Source: Planctomycetota bacterium (GTDB lineage: Bacteria > Planctomycetota > GCA-2746535). Taken from it: 64,000 nucleotides of DNA. The position numbers and the translations under genes are program-made. Positions 27,310 to 35,175 of this stretch are shown piece after piece. The stretch's first letter is position 1. Each line of letters begins with the position of its first letter. The notes under the pieces were generated by a model, which saw nothing but the letters and a program-made list of their open reading frames with translations, had not been told where the DNA came from and ran no database searches. Location of the stretch: the NCBI GenBank assembly GCA_002746535.1, contig NVWA01000015.1, positions 1-64,000 on the forward strand, given 5' to 3'.

Positions 27310-28175
27310 TTTAATTCATCTACAGGCTTTAAAATAATGACATTGGAAATTAAATAAAACGGCACGGCAGGACTCATTTCAACTGAATAATACATCTCGC
27401 TTTCCTTTTTACTTTTTTTGCGAACTTTACCAAGCAAGAAACCAGGTGGATATTGTTTCGATATTCCTAGAGAGAAAACATTAACACCCAAAATAATATC
27501 TCCTCGCCTGTCAAGATATTTTATTTTAGAAAATTCGCCTCTAACTTTTGGAACACTTCCAACCATTAATCCTCTTAAATTTTCTGAGTTTGCTAATACA
27601 CATGGAACCTTAATATCTTTATTGGTAATATGACTCATGGTAGAGGTCCATGGAGTCACTGCAATAATTTTTCCAACAATTGCTCCTCCTACAACTACAG
27701 GGAAATTTACTTTTATTCCATGTTTTTCACCTCTATCTAACTCCAACAATCGATCCCATTGAGACGTCAATTCGCCAATTACATTTGCGGGTATTGGAAC
27801 TCTTTTTAAGGGCCGTAAATATCGTATATCCTTGAGATAATTATTAGACGCTTTCACCCCTTTTTTATAGGCGACTACTTGCTTTATATATTTTTCTATT
27901 TGAGACCATTTCTGTGTGTATTCTTTATCATAGTAATTAATCAATTTTAATTTTTCAATTTTCAGCTTCAAATTTTCAGCTTTCAAATCATCTATTTCTT
28001 TTTTTAATAAATCCGTTCTAAAACTGATTCTTTCCCAGCGACCTTGAACAGGCCCTACAGTATTTGATGGAGTTAATAGATAAGATCGAATATCCGTTAC
28101 AAAAACGGCTGGAATAAAAATTAATACGATAAATATAATGACTATAGTTCGAAATTTTAAAGTCTTTTGACCCAT
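27306..28175 (-). CDS. mreC: Rod shape-determining protein MreC
   Basis: 289 residues. An N-terminal membrane helix (TIVIIFIVLIFIPAVFV) and coiled coil (RTDLLKKEIDDLKAENLKLK) precede the double beta-barrel: VPIPANVIGELTSQWDR, LDRGEKHGIKVNFPVV, GAIVGKIIAVTPWTS and RRGDIILGVNVFSLGISKQYP. It is a periplasmic scaffold that activates PBP2. It lies 40 bp after mreB and overlaps mreD by four bases. Length and order match the family. Confidence 0.95.
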   Translation of the reverse strand: MGQKTLKFRTIVIIFIVLIFIPAVFVTDIRSYLLTPSNTVGPVQGRWERISFRTDLLKKEIDDLKAENLKLKIEKLKLINYYDKEYTQKWSQIEKYIKQVVAYKKGVKASNNYLKDIRYLRPLKRVPIPANVIGELTSQWDRLLELDRGEKHGIKVNFPVVVGGAIVGKIIAVTPWTSTMSHITNKDIKVPCVLANSENLRGLMVGSVPKVRGEFSKIKYLDRRGDIILGVNVFSLGISKQYPPGFLLGKVRKKSKKESEMYYSVEMSPAVPFYLISNVIILKPVDELK

Positions 28176-28215
28176 TGATAGTGCCTATTCATCAACCTTT
28201 ATCTTTAAGTTGCTG

Positions 28216-29256
28216 CTAGGTTTTACTAATATCCCTTAAATTATCCCATCCTTCTAAGGCTATTCCCGTTCCTCTTGCAACCGCAGTTAGTGGATCTTCA
28301 CCAACATAAACAGGTAATCCAATACTGGTAGAAATGACAACATCCAACCCTTTTAATAAAGCACCGCCACCAACCAAAACCAATCCTTTATCAACAAGGT
28401 CAGCAGCTAGCTCCGGAATGGTTCTTTCAAGGCACATTTTTATAGATTCAATAATAGCTTCGATTGGATCTCGTAAACATTCTCTGATTTCTTCAGATGT
28501 AATAGCTACTTGACGAGGTAATCCAGATATTAAATCTCTACCCCTCACGCTATAAGAAATCTCAGTTTCTAATTCAGAAGCAGAACCAATATCTATTTTT
28601 ATCGCTTCAGAAGTTCTTTCACCAATCATTAAATTATATACACGCTTCATATGTTGAATGATTGCTTCATCCATTTCATCGCCAGCTATTCTCAAAGATT
28701 CGCTAGTAACAATTCCTGCTAATGAAATAATAGCGACTTCAGTGGTACCACCACCAATGTCTACAATCATACTTGCTTCAGGAGAAGTCACTGGTAATCC
28801 TACTCCAATAGCTGCAGCCATCGGTTCTTCAATAAGATTTACTTCACGAGCACCTGCTTTGACAGCAGAATCTTGCACAGCCCTTCTCTCAACCACAGTA
28901 ATTCCAGATGGAACGGCAATAATAACTCTTGGGTGCGTAAACCATTTCCGGCGATGTACTTTTTGAATAAAATATTTAAGCATTGCTTGGGTTATTTCAA
29001 AGTCTGCAATAACGCCATCTTTCATAGGTCTGATCGCTGTAATATGGCCAGGGGTTTTACCCAACATTTCCTTGGCTTTATTACCAACAGCAGTTCCATC
29101 CATCACAATTTTATTAGTACCTTTGTAAACAGCTACTACGGATGGTTCAGATAATACGACACCTTGATTTCTAATACAAACGAGAGTGTTTGCGGTTCCA
29201 AGGTCAATACCAAGATCGGTTGAAAAATAACCTAATATGCGGTCTATAAATCCCAT
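28216..29256 (-). CDS. mreB: Rod shape-determining actin homologue MreB
   Basis: 346 residues. Actin-fold signatures: phosphate-1 DLGIDLGTANTLVC, connect-1 IIAVPSGITVVERRAV, phosphate-2 IVDIGGGTTEVAIISL, and adenosine motif LVLVGGGALLKGL. The N-terminal IDRILGYFSTD segment is the usual membrane-binding amphipathic region. MreB filaments guide lateral-wall synthesis. It is downstream of a 43-residue membrane peptide gene and a coiled-coil membrane protein gene, 62 bp from the former, which is not the common order. Confidence 0.98.
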   Translation of the reverse strand: MGFIDRILGYFSTDLGIDLGTANTLVCIRNQGVVLSEPSVVAVYKGTNKIVMDGTAVGNKAKEMLGKTPGHITAIRPMKDGVIADFEITQAMLKYFIQKVHRRKWFTHPRVIIAVPSGITVVERRAVQDSAVKAGAREVNLIEEPMAAAIGVGLPVTSPEASMIVDIGGGTTEVAIISLAGIVTSESLRIAGDEMDEAIIQHMKRVYNLMIGERTSEAIKIDIGSASELETEISYSVRGRDLISGLPRQVAITSEEIRECLRDPIEAIIESIKMCLERTIPELAADLVDKGLVLVGGGALLKGLDVVISTSIGLPVYVGEDPLTAVARGTGIALEGWDNLRDISKT

Positions 29257-29318
29257 ATATTCACATTATTATAAAGAATAAATGTAAACCATTGTAAATA
29301 ATTTGTGTTTAATTTCTA

Positions 29319-29450
29319 CTAGAATACTTCAAAATCACTACTTAATTCAACAAATACAAGAACTATAGCAATTAGTAGAAATATTAATGATAAACCTGCA
29401 GCAACACCATAAACGCCCGCATTTTCTTTTTCGGAGTTATCTTTTGCCAT
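29319..29450 (-). CDS. 43-residue single-pass membrane peptide in the mre operon
   Basis: 43 residues, with AGAGGAA five to seven bases before the ATG at 29450. A charged N-terminus (MAKDNSEKENAGVYG) is followed by one membrane helix (LSLIFLLIAIVLVFVEL) and a short acidic tail. It starts 24 bp after the coiled-coil gene and stops 62 bp before mreB, so it is in the same transcript. I recognise no family. By position it is a candidate accessory part of the coiled-coil protein or of the elongasome. Confidence 0.8.
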   Translation of the reverse strand: MAKDNSEKENAGVYGVAAGLSLIFLLIAIVLVFVELSSDFEVF

Positions 29451-29473
29451 TTAAATTCCTCTCTAAGCCTTGA

Positions 29474-30361
29474 TTATAATTGAGTTTTTGCTTCATCACC
29501 ATTTTCAATTGTTAGCCCTTTGTCATTATTCAACTCGACAAGAACTCTCGTTGAGGCCATATTTGGCCACAATTCGATGACTTCAACTTTTCCAATATAA
29601 TTCCCACCTCTATAGATGGTAAATTTATACCCAACTTTTACGCCATCAGCTTTACCAACACTTAGCATAACCAAATTTTCGTTGGGGATACTTGTCACAA
29701 CTTTGGCTGCGATAGCTTTTAAAGGGGTACTTTCAACTCCAGCTGCATCAACTAAAATTTCGGTTAATGTCTTACCCATCGTTTTTTCAGCTTGTTTGAT
29801 AATCCAGTCTTTTTCTTCAAGACTCTTATTTGTTTTACCAAGTTGCTTCTTAATATCTTCGATCTGCAGAGCTTTCTCTGTATTTATCGTTTGCATTCTA
29901 ATAGCTTCATTAATGGCATCAGCTTCATTATTTCTTGCAATGTCTGAAATACTTTTATATCTTTTAACTTCTTCAATTAATCGTTTGTTACGATTTCCAA
30001 TTTCAGTTAATTTATTGTCCTTAGTCGAGATGGTGTCTAAGTGCTTTGAGATCTGATCTTTAAGAACCGTTACGTCTTTATTTAAATCAGTGATTGAAAC
30101 TAGTCGTTCATCAGAAGTGCTCTTATGTTTGTCTCGCTCTTGAGTTAAAGTAACTTTCTCAATTTGTAAAGTTGTGTATGCTTTTTTATTTTCTTCATGC
30201 GCTTTGTCGTAAGACTCTTTGTTCTTTAAAAGAACAGCATGTTCTTCCTCGTATATTGCTTTCCACTTTGTTCTTGTAGCATAGTTGATAAGTGAAACAA
30301 AACAAAAAGCCACACTTGCAATCAGTTGAACTATAATCAAAGTTTTTGTAATTTTTCCCAT
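29474..30361 (-). CDS. Membrane-anchored coiled-coil protein with a C-terminal beta domain
   Basis: 295 residues; GAGGAAA precedes the ATG at 30361. One membrane helix at about 8-27 (LIIVQLIASVAFCFVSLI), then about 160 residues of coiled coil with many Lys/Glu heptads, then about 70 residues of beta pattern (SVGKADGVKVGYKFTIYRGG, YIGKVEVIEL, MASTRVLVELNN). The layout parallels MreC (anchor, coil, beta domain) but the sequence is not MreC, which is present separately. It lies in the run just before the small membrane gene and mreB. A periplasmic scaffold role is inferred. Confidence 0.75.
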   Translation of the reverse strand: MGKITKTLIIVQLIASVAFCFVSLINYATRTKWKAIYEEEHAVLLKNKESYDKAHEENKKAYTTLQIEKVTLTQERDKHKSTSDERLVSITDLNKDVTVLKDQISKHLDTISTKDNKLTEIGNRNKRLIEEVKRYKSISDIARNNEADAINEAIRMQTINTEKALQIEDIKKQLGKTNKSLEEKDWIIKQAEKTMGKTLTEILVDAAGVESTPLKAIAAKVVTSIPNENLVMLSVGKADGVKVGYKFTIYRGGNYIGKVEVIELWPNMASTRVLVELNNDKGLTIENGDEAKTQL

Positions 30362-30482
30362 GGAACTGATTTCCTCAAAATATATGTTTTGCTAAACAAA
30401 TTGTATGGCAGAAGATGATTCATCTATCTGATCTGAATGAAGCCGAGATAGTATAATGAAGTATCTATCCGTCAAGTCTAAA

Positions 30483-30914
30483 TTAAGACTGAAATAAATT
30501 AAAATACTTTTCATTAAAGCGTGTTGGTTTACCCAATTTATCAACCGGAATTAGACAAATTTCAGCTTCTGTAGTAATCAATTTCGTCCTGCTATTTTTG
30601 ACAATATGCAAAAATTCGATTTTGCGTTTAGTGACCGATTTAGCCCACGTAAAGATGATTATTTCATCATCATACCTATTAGGAGATATATACTTCGATT
30701 TGGCCTCTACAACCGGCAAAAAGACATTGTTTTCCTCCATTTCCTTATATGTTACGCCTTTATCCTTCAACCAATCCACTCTAGCCACCTCAAACCATTC
30801 AAAATAGCGACCATAATAGGCAAATGCCATCTGGTCAGTTTCTCCATAACGAACTACGAAACGACTGATGACAGCATCTTCGAGCTTTAAATCTAGTTTT
30901 TCAAACAATAACAT
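30483..30914 (-). CDS. YbgC/4HBT-type acyl-CoA thioesterase
   Basis: 143 residues, hot-dog fold. The family start VVRYGETDQMAFAYYGRYFE holds the catalytic Asp (TD), followed by FEVARVDWLKDKGVTY, NVFLPVVEAKSKYISPNRYD and EFLHIVKNS. It hydrolyses acyl-CoA thioesters; in other bacteria YbgC works near the Tol-Pal genes, but here it sits just upstream of the coiled-coil/mre run, 121 bp away. No signal peptide. The start is set by the ATG at 30914 without a clear ribosome site, so a few residues are uncertain. Confidence 0.9.
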   Translation of the reverse strand: MLLFEKLDLKLEDAVISRFVVRYGETDQMAFAYYGRYFEWFEVARVDWLKDKGVTYKEMEENNVFLPVVEAKSKYISPNRYDDEIIIFTWAKSVTKRKIEFLHIVKNSRTKLITTEAEICLIPVDKLGKPTRFNEKYFNLFQS

Positions 30915-31052
30915 ATTTAATAGTCATTTCATAAAGTCAAAGATTTTGATAAAAGTGGATTATATATTACTTTTTTACGAGTTCTCCAAGAATTATTAGC
31001 CAAATCTAATAATCATCAAATTCGAGGAAATTAATGAAATTAAATCAACAAG

Positions 31053-31079
31053 AATGTGGATAACTTGTTAAATAAAAAT
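31053..31079. repeat. 27-bp direct repeat, copy 1 (contains a DnaA-box-like site)
   Basis: This 27-bp unit begins AATGTGGATAACTTG and is repeated exactly 193 bp downstream at 31246-31272. Its core is a perfect DnaA box. Confidence 0.85.
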
Positions 31080-31245
31080 GGTTTAAGTGGATAATTTAAC
31101 AATTTGCTATATACATGAATAGGTAAATTATTAAACAATATCGATAACCTGTTAATAGCAAAGTAGTTAGATAATTTTGGCAGTACTATATATTTTAATA
31201 TTTTTTACCCACTTACCAAATAAAGTATAATCATATAAATTCATC

Positions 31246-31272
31246 AATGTGGATAACTTGTTAAATAAAAAT
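31246..31272. repeat. 27-bp direct repeat, copy 2 (contains a DnaA-box-like site)
   Basis: Exact match to 31053-31079 over 27 bases, including the perfect DnaA box at 31248-31256. Confidence 0.85.
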
Positions 31273-31314
31273 CATTTCATCAAATTTTATGAATAAATTT
31301 ATTTATTACTTGCA

Positions 31315-32325
31315 TTAGTTCTCTATATCTAATTTTCGTAATTTGGCTGCAATTTCTTCCAAAACACCATTTAAACCTATTTCGAGTAAAGAAGAAATCA
31401 TTATCACTTTTTGCCCTGTTTCCTGTTCAAATTCAAGTTTTTGCTGCTCATATGAGGTTTCATCATCATCGTCACATTTAGTAAGCAAAATAATTTCATC
31501 TTTAGCCTGTAGCTTTTTGTCATAATTCACTACTTCTTTTCTAATATTTATATAATTAGAAACAGGTGATTCACCATTATCTGGGTTTATATCCACTAAG
31601 TGTAATAACAATCTAGTTCTCTGTATATGCTTTAAAAACCTAATACCTAATCCCTTACCCTCTGACGAACCTTCTATTAACCCCGGTAAATCTGCGACAA
31701 CTATTCGTGTGTATCCTTTTATATTAACAACACCTAGATTAGGATTCAATGTCGTAAATGGAAAATTTGCAATTTTCGGTCTAGCAGCCGATATACTACT
31801 TAAAAAGGTTGATTTGCCAGCATTTGGTAAACCGACTAAACCCACATCTGCAATAACTCTCAATTCTAAAAATACTGTCCGATGCTCACCTTCTACACCT
31901 AATTCAAATTCCCGAGGGATTTGATTTATGGATGATTTAAAGTACGAATTTCCTTTGCCTCCTCTACCACCCTTACAGATGATAAATTCCATATTTGGTT
32001 CAATAAAATCAAATATTATTTCTTTTGTATCGGCATCATACATAATGGTACCAGCTGGAATATAAATAATGGTGTCAACCCCATTTGGGCCAGATTTAAA
32101 ATTAGCATCACCAGGCTGACCCTTTTGAGCGGAATATTTTCGTCGTCGGGAAATTTCCCAATAATCTATTACATCTCTACTAGATTTAAAAACGACTGAT
32201 CCACCATCGGCTCCATCACCGCCATCAGGACCACCCCTTGGCATATTCTTTTTTCTAATAAAGCTAACGCAACCATTGCCACCTTTACCAGATTCAACTT
32301 CTATAGTTGTTTCATCTAAAAACAT
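31315..32325 (-). CDS. obgE: Obg GTPase, ribosome assembly/stress
   Basis: 336 residues from the ATG at 32325 (AGG seven bases upstream), preferred over the in-frame ATG at 32340. The Obg fold comes first (FLDETTIEVESGKGGNGCVS, GGPDGGDGADGG, GGRGGKGN), then the G domain: P-loop GLVGLPNAGKST, PFTTLNPN (switch), DLPGLIEGSSEG (G3), and G4 as LTKCD, which varies from NKxD. The length is at the short end because the OCT tail is absent. It binds the 50S subunit and guanine nucleotides. First gene of the long minus-strand run; divergent from the PilZ gene. Confidence 0.97.
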   Translation of the reverse strand: MFLDETTIEVESGKGGNGCVSFIRKKNMPRGGPDGGDGADGGSVVFKSSRDVIDYWEISRRRKYSAQKGQPGDANFKSGPNGVDTIIYIPAGTIMYDADTKEIIFDFIEPNMEFIICKGGRGGKGNSYFKSSINQIPREFELGVEGEHRTVFLELRVIADVGLVGLPNAGKSTFLSSISAARPKIANFPFTTLNPNLGVVNIKGYTRIVVADLPGLIEGSSEGKGLGIRFLKHIQRTRLLLHLVDINPDNGESPVSNYINIRKEVVNYDKKLQAKDEIILLTKCDDDDETSYEQQKLEFEQETGQKVIMISSLLEIGLNGVLEEIAAKLRKLDIEN

Positions 32326-32450
32326 AAATAAACCTATCATGGATTTTTATAATAATTTCAGGTATTTTATGGAATTAGCCGATAAAATGGAGGAAAAAAT
32401 AAATTAAGCGACATATATTGAGCTAATACAACTTTAACATTTGGTATTAT

Positions 32451-33560
32451 ATGGGGCATAATAAAAATATATTTGAAGGTGTTGGTAATTGGAATTCAAC
32501 CTCGCAAGGCATTCCAGTTCAAGTCTTTTATATTCTTGGCTTAATAATTATTGGTACCGTTATATTTTTCATATACAAAAATATTAATCAAAAGAAAAAA
32601 AACGAAGAAGACTTTAAAAAAAGAATATTAGATAATGCCGCCGCCAAACATATTGATGGCGAATTACTCAAAACACTTTTGAAAATGTTAAATTATTTAG
32701 ATCTTGAAAATCCATTTAAGCTTTTCACTAATATTGCTGAATACGATCGCCAATCAGAAAAATATCTAGAGTATCTCTTAAAATCTGGCATTAAGGCAGG
32801 TGCTTACGAACAGATACTAATGCAAACAACAAAAATCCGATCACGACTTGCCACACTATCAAAAGAAGATTTCAAACCCATTAATTCGACAGAAGACCTT
32901 TACTCTGGTCTCGAAGTTCAATTGGAAGTAATAGGATCTCGACATGAAGGCACTTACGACACCTTAATTGCTAGCGGAAGTAAAAATAATTTGGTAGTCA
33001 ACTCACCCTCCGATAAAAATGGTAAAAAAATTCATTTCGACGAAGATACTGAAGTCAAATTCACATTCAGTAGAGAAGATGATGCCATTTATGAATTTAC
33101 CACCACCGTTCAAGGGAGATTTTCCGGTTCAATTGCAGCAATCGTATTCCACAATACTGATAAAATAAAAGTCATGAATATCAGAAGGTATAAAAGAGTA
33201 AATCCTGATTTCTCAATTAAACTTCTAGGTTTGGTCAATCCAAGCGGAGACATTCATACCATAAAATCTTTCAAAAACGATACCATTAGTATTTTCGACA
33301 TCTCAGGCGGAGGCTTACAAATCAATATTATCAAAACAAGCTCCGTTTTAAAATATATTAAAAAAGATGTGATCCTAGCATGCTCAATTTATATTCCAAA
33401 CATTGGCGCCATAAGAGAACTAAAAGGTAGAGTCCTCAGGTGCGATTTAATTGAAGAATATGGATATCATATTTGCTCCCTTGAATTCTATCGAATATCA
33501 TCAACAGATCGTTGTAGAATATTACAAGGTATTTTGCAATTTATCTCCAACGAGCCATAA
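32451..33560 (+). CDS. Membrane-anchored PilZ (c-di-GMP-binding) protein
   Basis: 369 residues. One N-terminal membrane helix (VFYILGLIIIGTVIFFIY), a helical region, a YcgR-N-like beta barrel (GLEVQLEVIGSRHEGTYDT), then a PilZ domain with the RxxxR motif in RRYKR (about 244) and the D-x-S-x-x-G motif in DISGGG (about 282). These two motifs bind cyclic di-GMP. The protein therefore may turn a c-di-GMP signal into a change in motility or surface behaviour; no flagellar gene is in the window. Divergent from obgE with 125 bp between. The start lacks a strong ribosome site. Confidence 0.85.
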   Translation: MGHNKNIFEGVGNWNSTSQGIPVQVFYILGLIIIGTVIFFIYKNINQKKKNEEDFKKRILDNAAAKHIDGELLKTLLKMLNYLDLENPFKLFTNIAEYDRQSEKYLEYLLKSGIKAGAYEQILMQTTKIRSRLATLSKEDFKPINSTEDLYSGLEVQLEVIGSRHEGTYDTLIASGSKNNLVVNSPSDKNGKKIHFDEDTEVKFTFSREDDAIYEFTTTVQGRFSGSIAAIVFHNTDKIKVMNIRRYKRVNPDFSIKLLGLVNPSGDIHTIKSFKNDTISIFDISGGGLQINIIKTSSVLKYIKKDVILACSIYIPNIGAIRELKGRVLRCDLIEEYGYHICSLEFYRISSTDRCRILQGILQFISNEP

Positions 33561-33599
33561 ATTAGATTAAACCATCAAACAGTATGACCAACGTAAACT

Positions 33600-33619
33600 A
33601 TGAAATTAATTAATTTCAT
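33600..33619. promoter_or_regulatory. 20-bp perfect palindrome, candidate operator
   Basis: A perfect 20-bp palindrome with half-site ATGAAATTAA (its complement follows without a gap), starting 96 bp before the regulator's ATG and 6 bp before its -35 hexamer. AT-rich DNA makes small palindromes common, but 10 of 10 paired positions is strong. It could be the regulator's own operator. Confidence 0.5.
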
Positions 33620-33625
33620 TAATAC

Positions 33626-33656
33626 TTGACTTCCACCTAATGATTGCTGATATATA
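33626..33656 (+). promoter_or_regulatory. Candidate promoter of the GntR/LacI regulator
   Basis: TTGACT at 33626-33631 and TATATA at 33651-33656, spacer 19; GATATA at spacer 17 is an alternative. The regulator starts at 33696. Confidence 0.4.
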
Positions 33657-33695
33657 GACATATACTTTATTTTCTTTAAAGGCTTCATTAGCACG

Positions 33696-34859
33696 ATGCG
33701 AAATTACAATTCATGCCTACATGTTGTTATTTGGTTAAAAGGATTACTACCTCATTTAGGTGATGAATTCGGCAAAATACCTTCCATTAAAAAATTAGCG
33801 GAATTAAAAGATTGCAGTATAGCCACAATGCACAAGGCAATCAAAGAATTAGAACTTCAAGGATTATGTGTTTCTAAACAAGGCCACGGAACATATGTAA
33901 AAAACAATCCAAATGAACTACCAAATACTGAAACAAAAAAATCTATCATCTTAGATTTATTCAACCATTCAAATATTGATAATGACAAACCACATTTCAT
34001 ACTATTGGTACCCATATCAAGCACTGGCTTAGCTAGAAGTAAAGGCGTTTCAGATTACATTGTAGATTTTTATACAGGTGCTTTAAATGAAAGTGAAAAA
34101 CAAAAACTAAATTTAGAAATCAAATTCATCCAAATAACATCAGCCAATTGGAGAAAAGAATTAAAAGCACTACTTGTATATATGAAAGAAATGAACACCA
34201 AAGGTATTATTACTGCGAGCATCACAAACTCATTTACTTTTGATAGTTTATATAAAACAGGCATACCATTTTTAATTGTCGACCACTGGGCAATAGGCAA
34301 AAATTTACCTACAATAAATCCAAATCATTTTGAAGCAACAGAAGAATTAATTTTAGTTCTTGCCAACATGAAGCACACAAAAATTGGATTATTTGATCGA
34401 AAGGAACATAAATTAAATCCCGAAATTTTTAGTGGGTATGAAGCTGGATTAAAAAAAGCCGGATTAACATTCGATAAAAGTCTTGTTTTCAATATAACTG
34501 AAAAAGATATGACGAAACGTTCCATCATTGAAAAAATTAAAAAACTTTGTCAAAGCGATAATAGACCAACGGCATTTATCACCTATACAAGTAACGTGGC
34601 TATCAACTTAATTAAAATAATAGAACAGCTAGATTTAAAAGTACCGAAAGATATTTCTGTGGTTACTTTTTGTGGAAAAAAAGAATATGTAAACGGATTA
34701 GCCATATCTGGAATCGTTTTTGATTGGGAATCAATTGGAAATTATGCCATTGAAAGAGTATTCGAAATTTACAATAATCCAAATATGGTTGTCAAAGATG
34801 AATATCACGGTTTTAAGTTTTTATCTGGCAATACGATTTTATTCAATAGCTTAAAATAA
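33696..34859 (+). CDS. GntR-type regulator with a LacI-like sugar-binding domain
   Basis: 387 residues. Residues about 20-75 are a GntR winged helix (GKIPSIKKLAELKDCSIATM, ELELQGLCVSKQGHGTYVKN). Residues about 95-385 are a periplasmic-binding-protein-like fold of the LacI type (FILLVPISSTGLARSKGVSD, KGIITASITNSFTF, IPFLIVDHWAIGKNLPTINP, TKIGLFDRKEH, DISVVTFCGKKEYVNGLAIS). Such fusions are abundant in Lentisphaerota and usually control sugar catabolism in response to a small carbohydrate. It is upstream of the anchored cyclase-like and sulfatase genes, so it may control them. Confidence 0.9.
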   Translation: MRNYNSCLHVVIWLKGLLPHLGDEFGKIPSIKKLAELKDCSIATMHKAIKELELQGLCVSKQGHGTYVKNNPNELPNTETKKSIILDLFNHSNIDNDKPHFILLVPISSTGLARSKGVSDYIVDFYTGALNESEKQKLNLEIKFIQITSANWRKELKALLVYMKEMNTKGIITASITNSFTFDSLYKTGIPFLIVDHWAIGKNLPTINPNHFEATEELILVLANMKHTKIGLFDRKEHKLNPEIFSGYEAGLKKAGLTFDKSLVFNITEKDMTKRSIIEKIKKLCQSDNRPTAFITYTSNVAINLIKIIEQLDLKVPKDISVVTFCGKKEYVNGLAISGIVFDWESIGNYAIERVFEIYNNPNMVVKDEYHGFKFLSGNTILFNSLK

Positions 34860-35124
34860 ATGAACTTTTGGTCATACAAACAGCATTTGAAAATTATTCC
34901 TTTATCAATTCACCTAATTTAAACGATTTCTAAGAAACTAATCATAAATAGAATTATACTTCTATTATATTATCAATATGACACTATTAAGCTGTCTTTC
35001 TTCTTCAAAAGAACATTGGAGATCTCAAATCCATATAAAAATACATACGTCACACCTATACTAAAATCATAAGTAAATGTGAAGAGCCGATTCAAAATAC
35101 CGAATCCCTCAATATCTCATCCAG

Positions 35125-35155
35125 TTACATTTCAACGAATCATCGTTGAATGTAA
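35125..35155 (+). promoter_or_regulatory. Long hairpin in the leader of the squalene-cyclase-like gene; also covers the 34860-35175 gap
   Basis: Arms TTACA-(T)-TTCAACGA and TCGTTGAA-TGTAA pair over 13 bp with one bulged T and a 4-base loop ATCA. It ends 20 bp before the ATG at 35176 and lacks a T tract, so it is not a simple terminator. It could be an mRNA hairpin near the ribosome site or an operator. Nothing else convincing is seen in 34860-35175. Confidence 0.5.
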
Positions 35156-35175
35156 TGCCATCGGGAGTAAACATT

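Larger units (their letters stand above)
30915..31314. other. DnaA-box-like cluster, possible replication origin
   Basis: A 400-bp gene-free, very AT-rich stretch between obgE and the thioesterase gene. It holds two perfect DnaA boxes (TGTGGATAA, the reverse of TTATCCACA) at 31055-31063 and 31248-31256, a one-mismatch site at 31086-31094 and weaker sites at 30954-30962, 31139-31147 and, in the opposite sense, 31205-31213. Several continue into GTTAA or TTAACAA. No ORF is plausible here. The cluster would suit an origin or a DnaA-titration or DnaA-regulated region; no dnaA or gyrase gene is adjacent. Confidence 0.55.
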
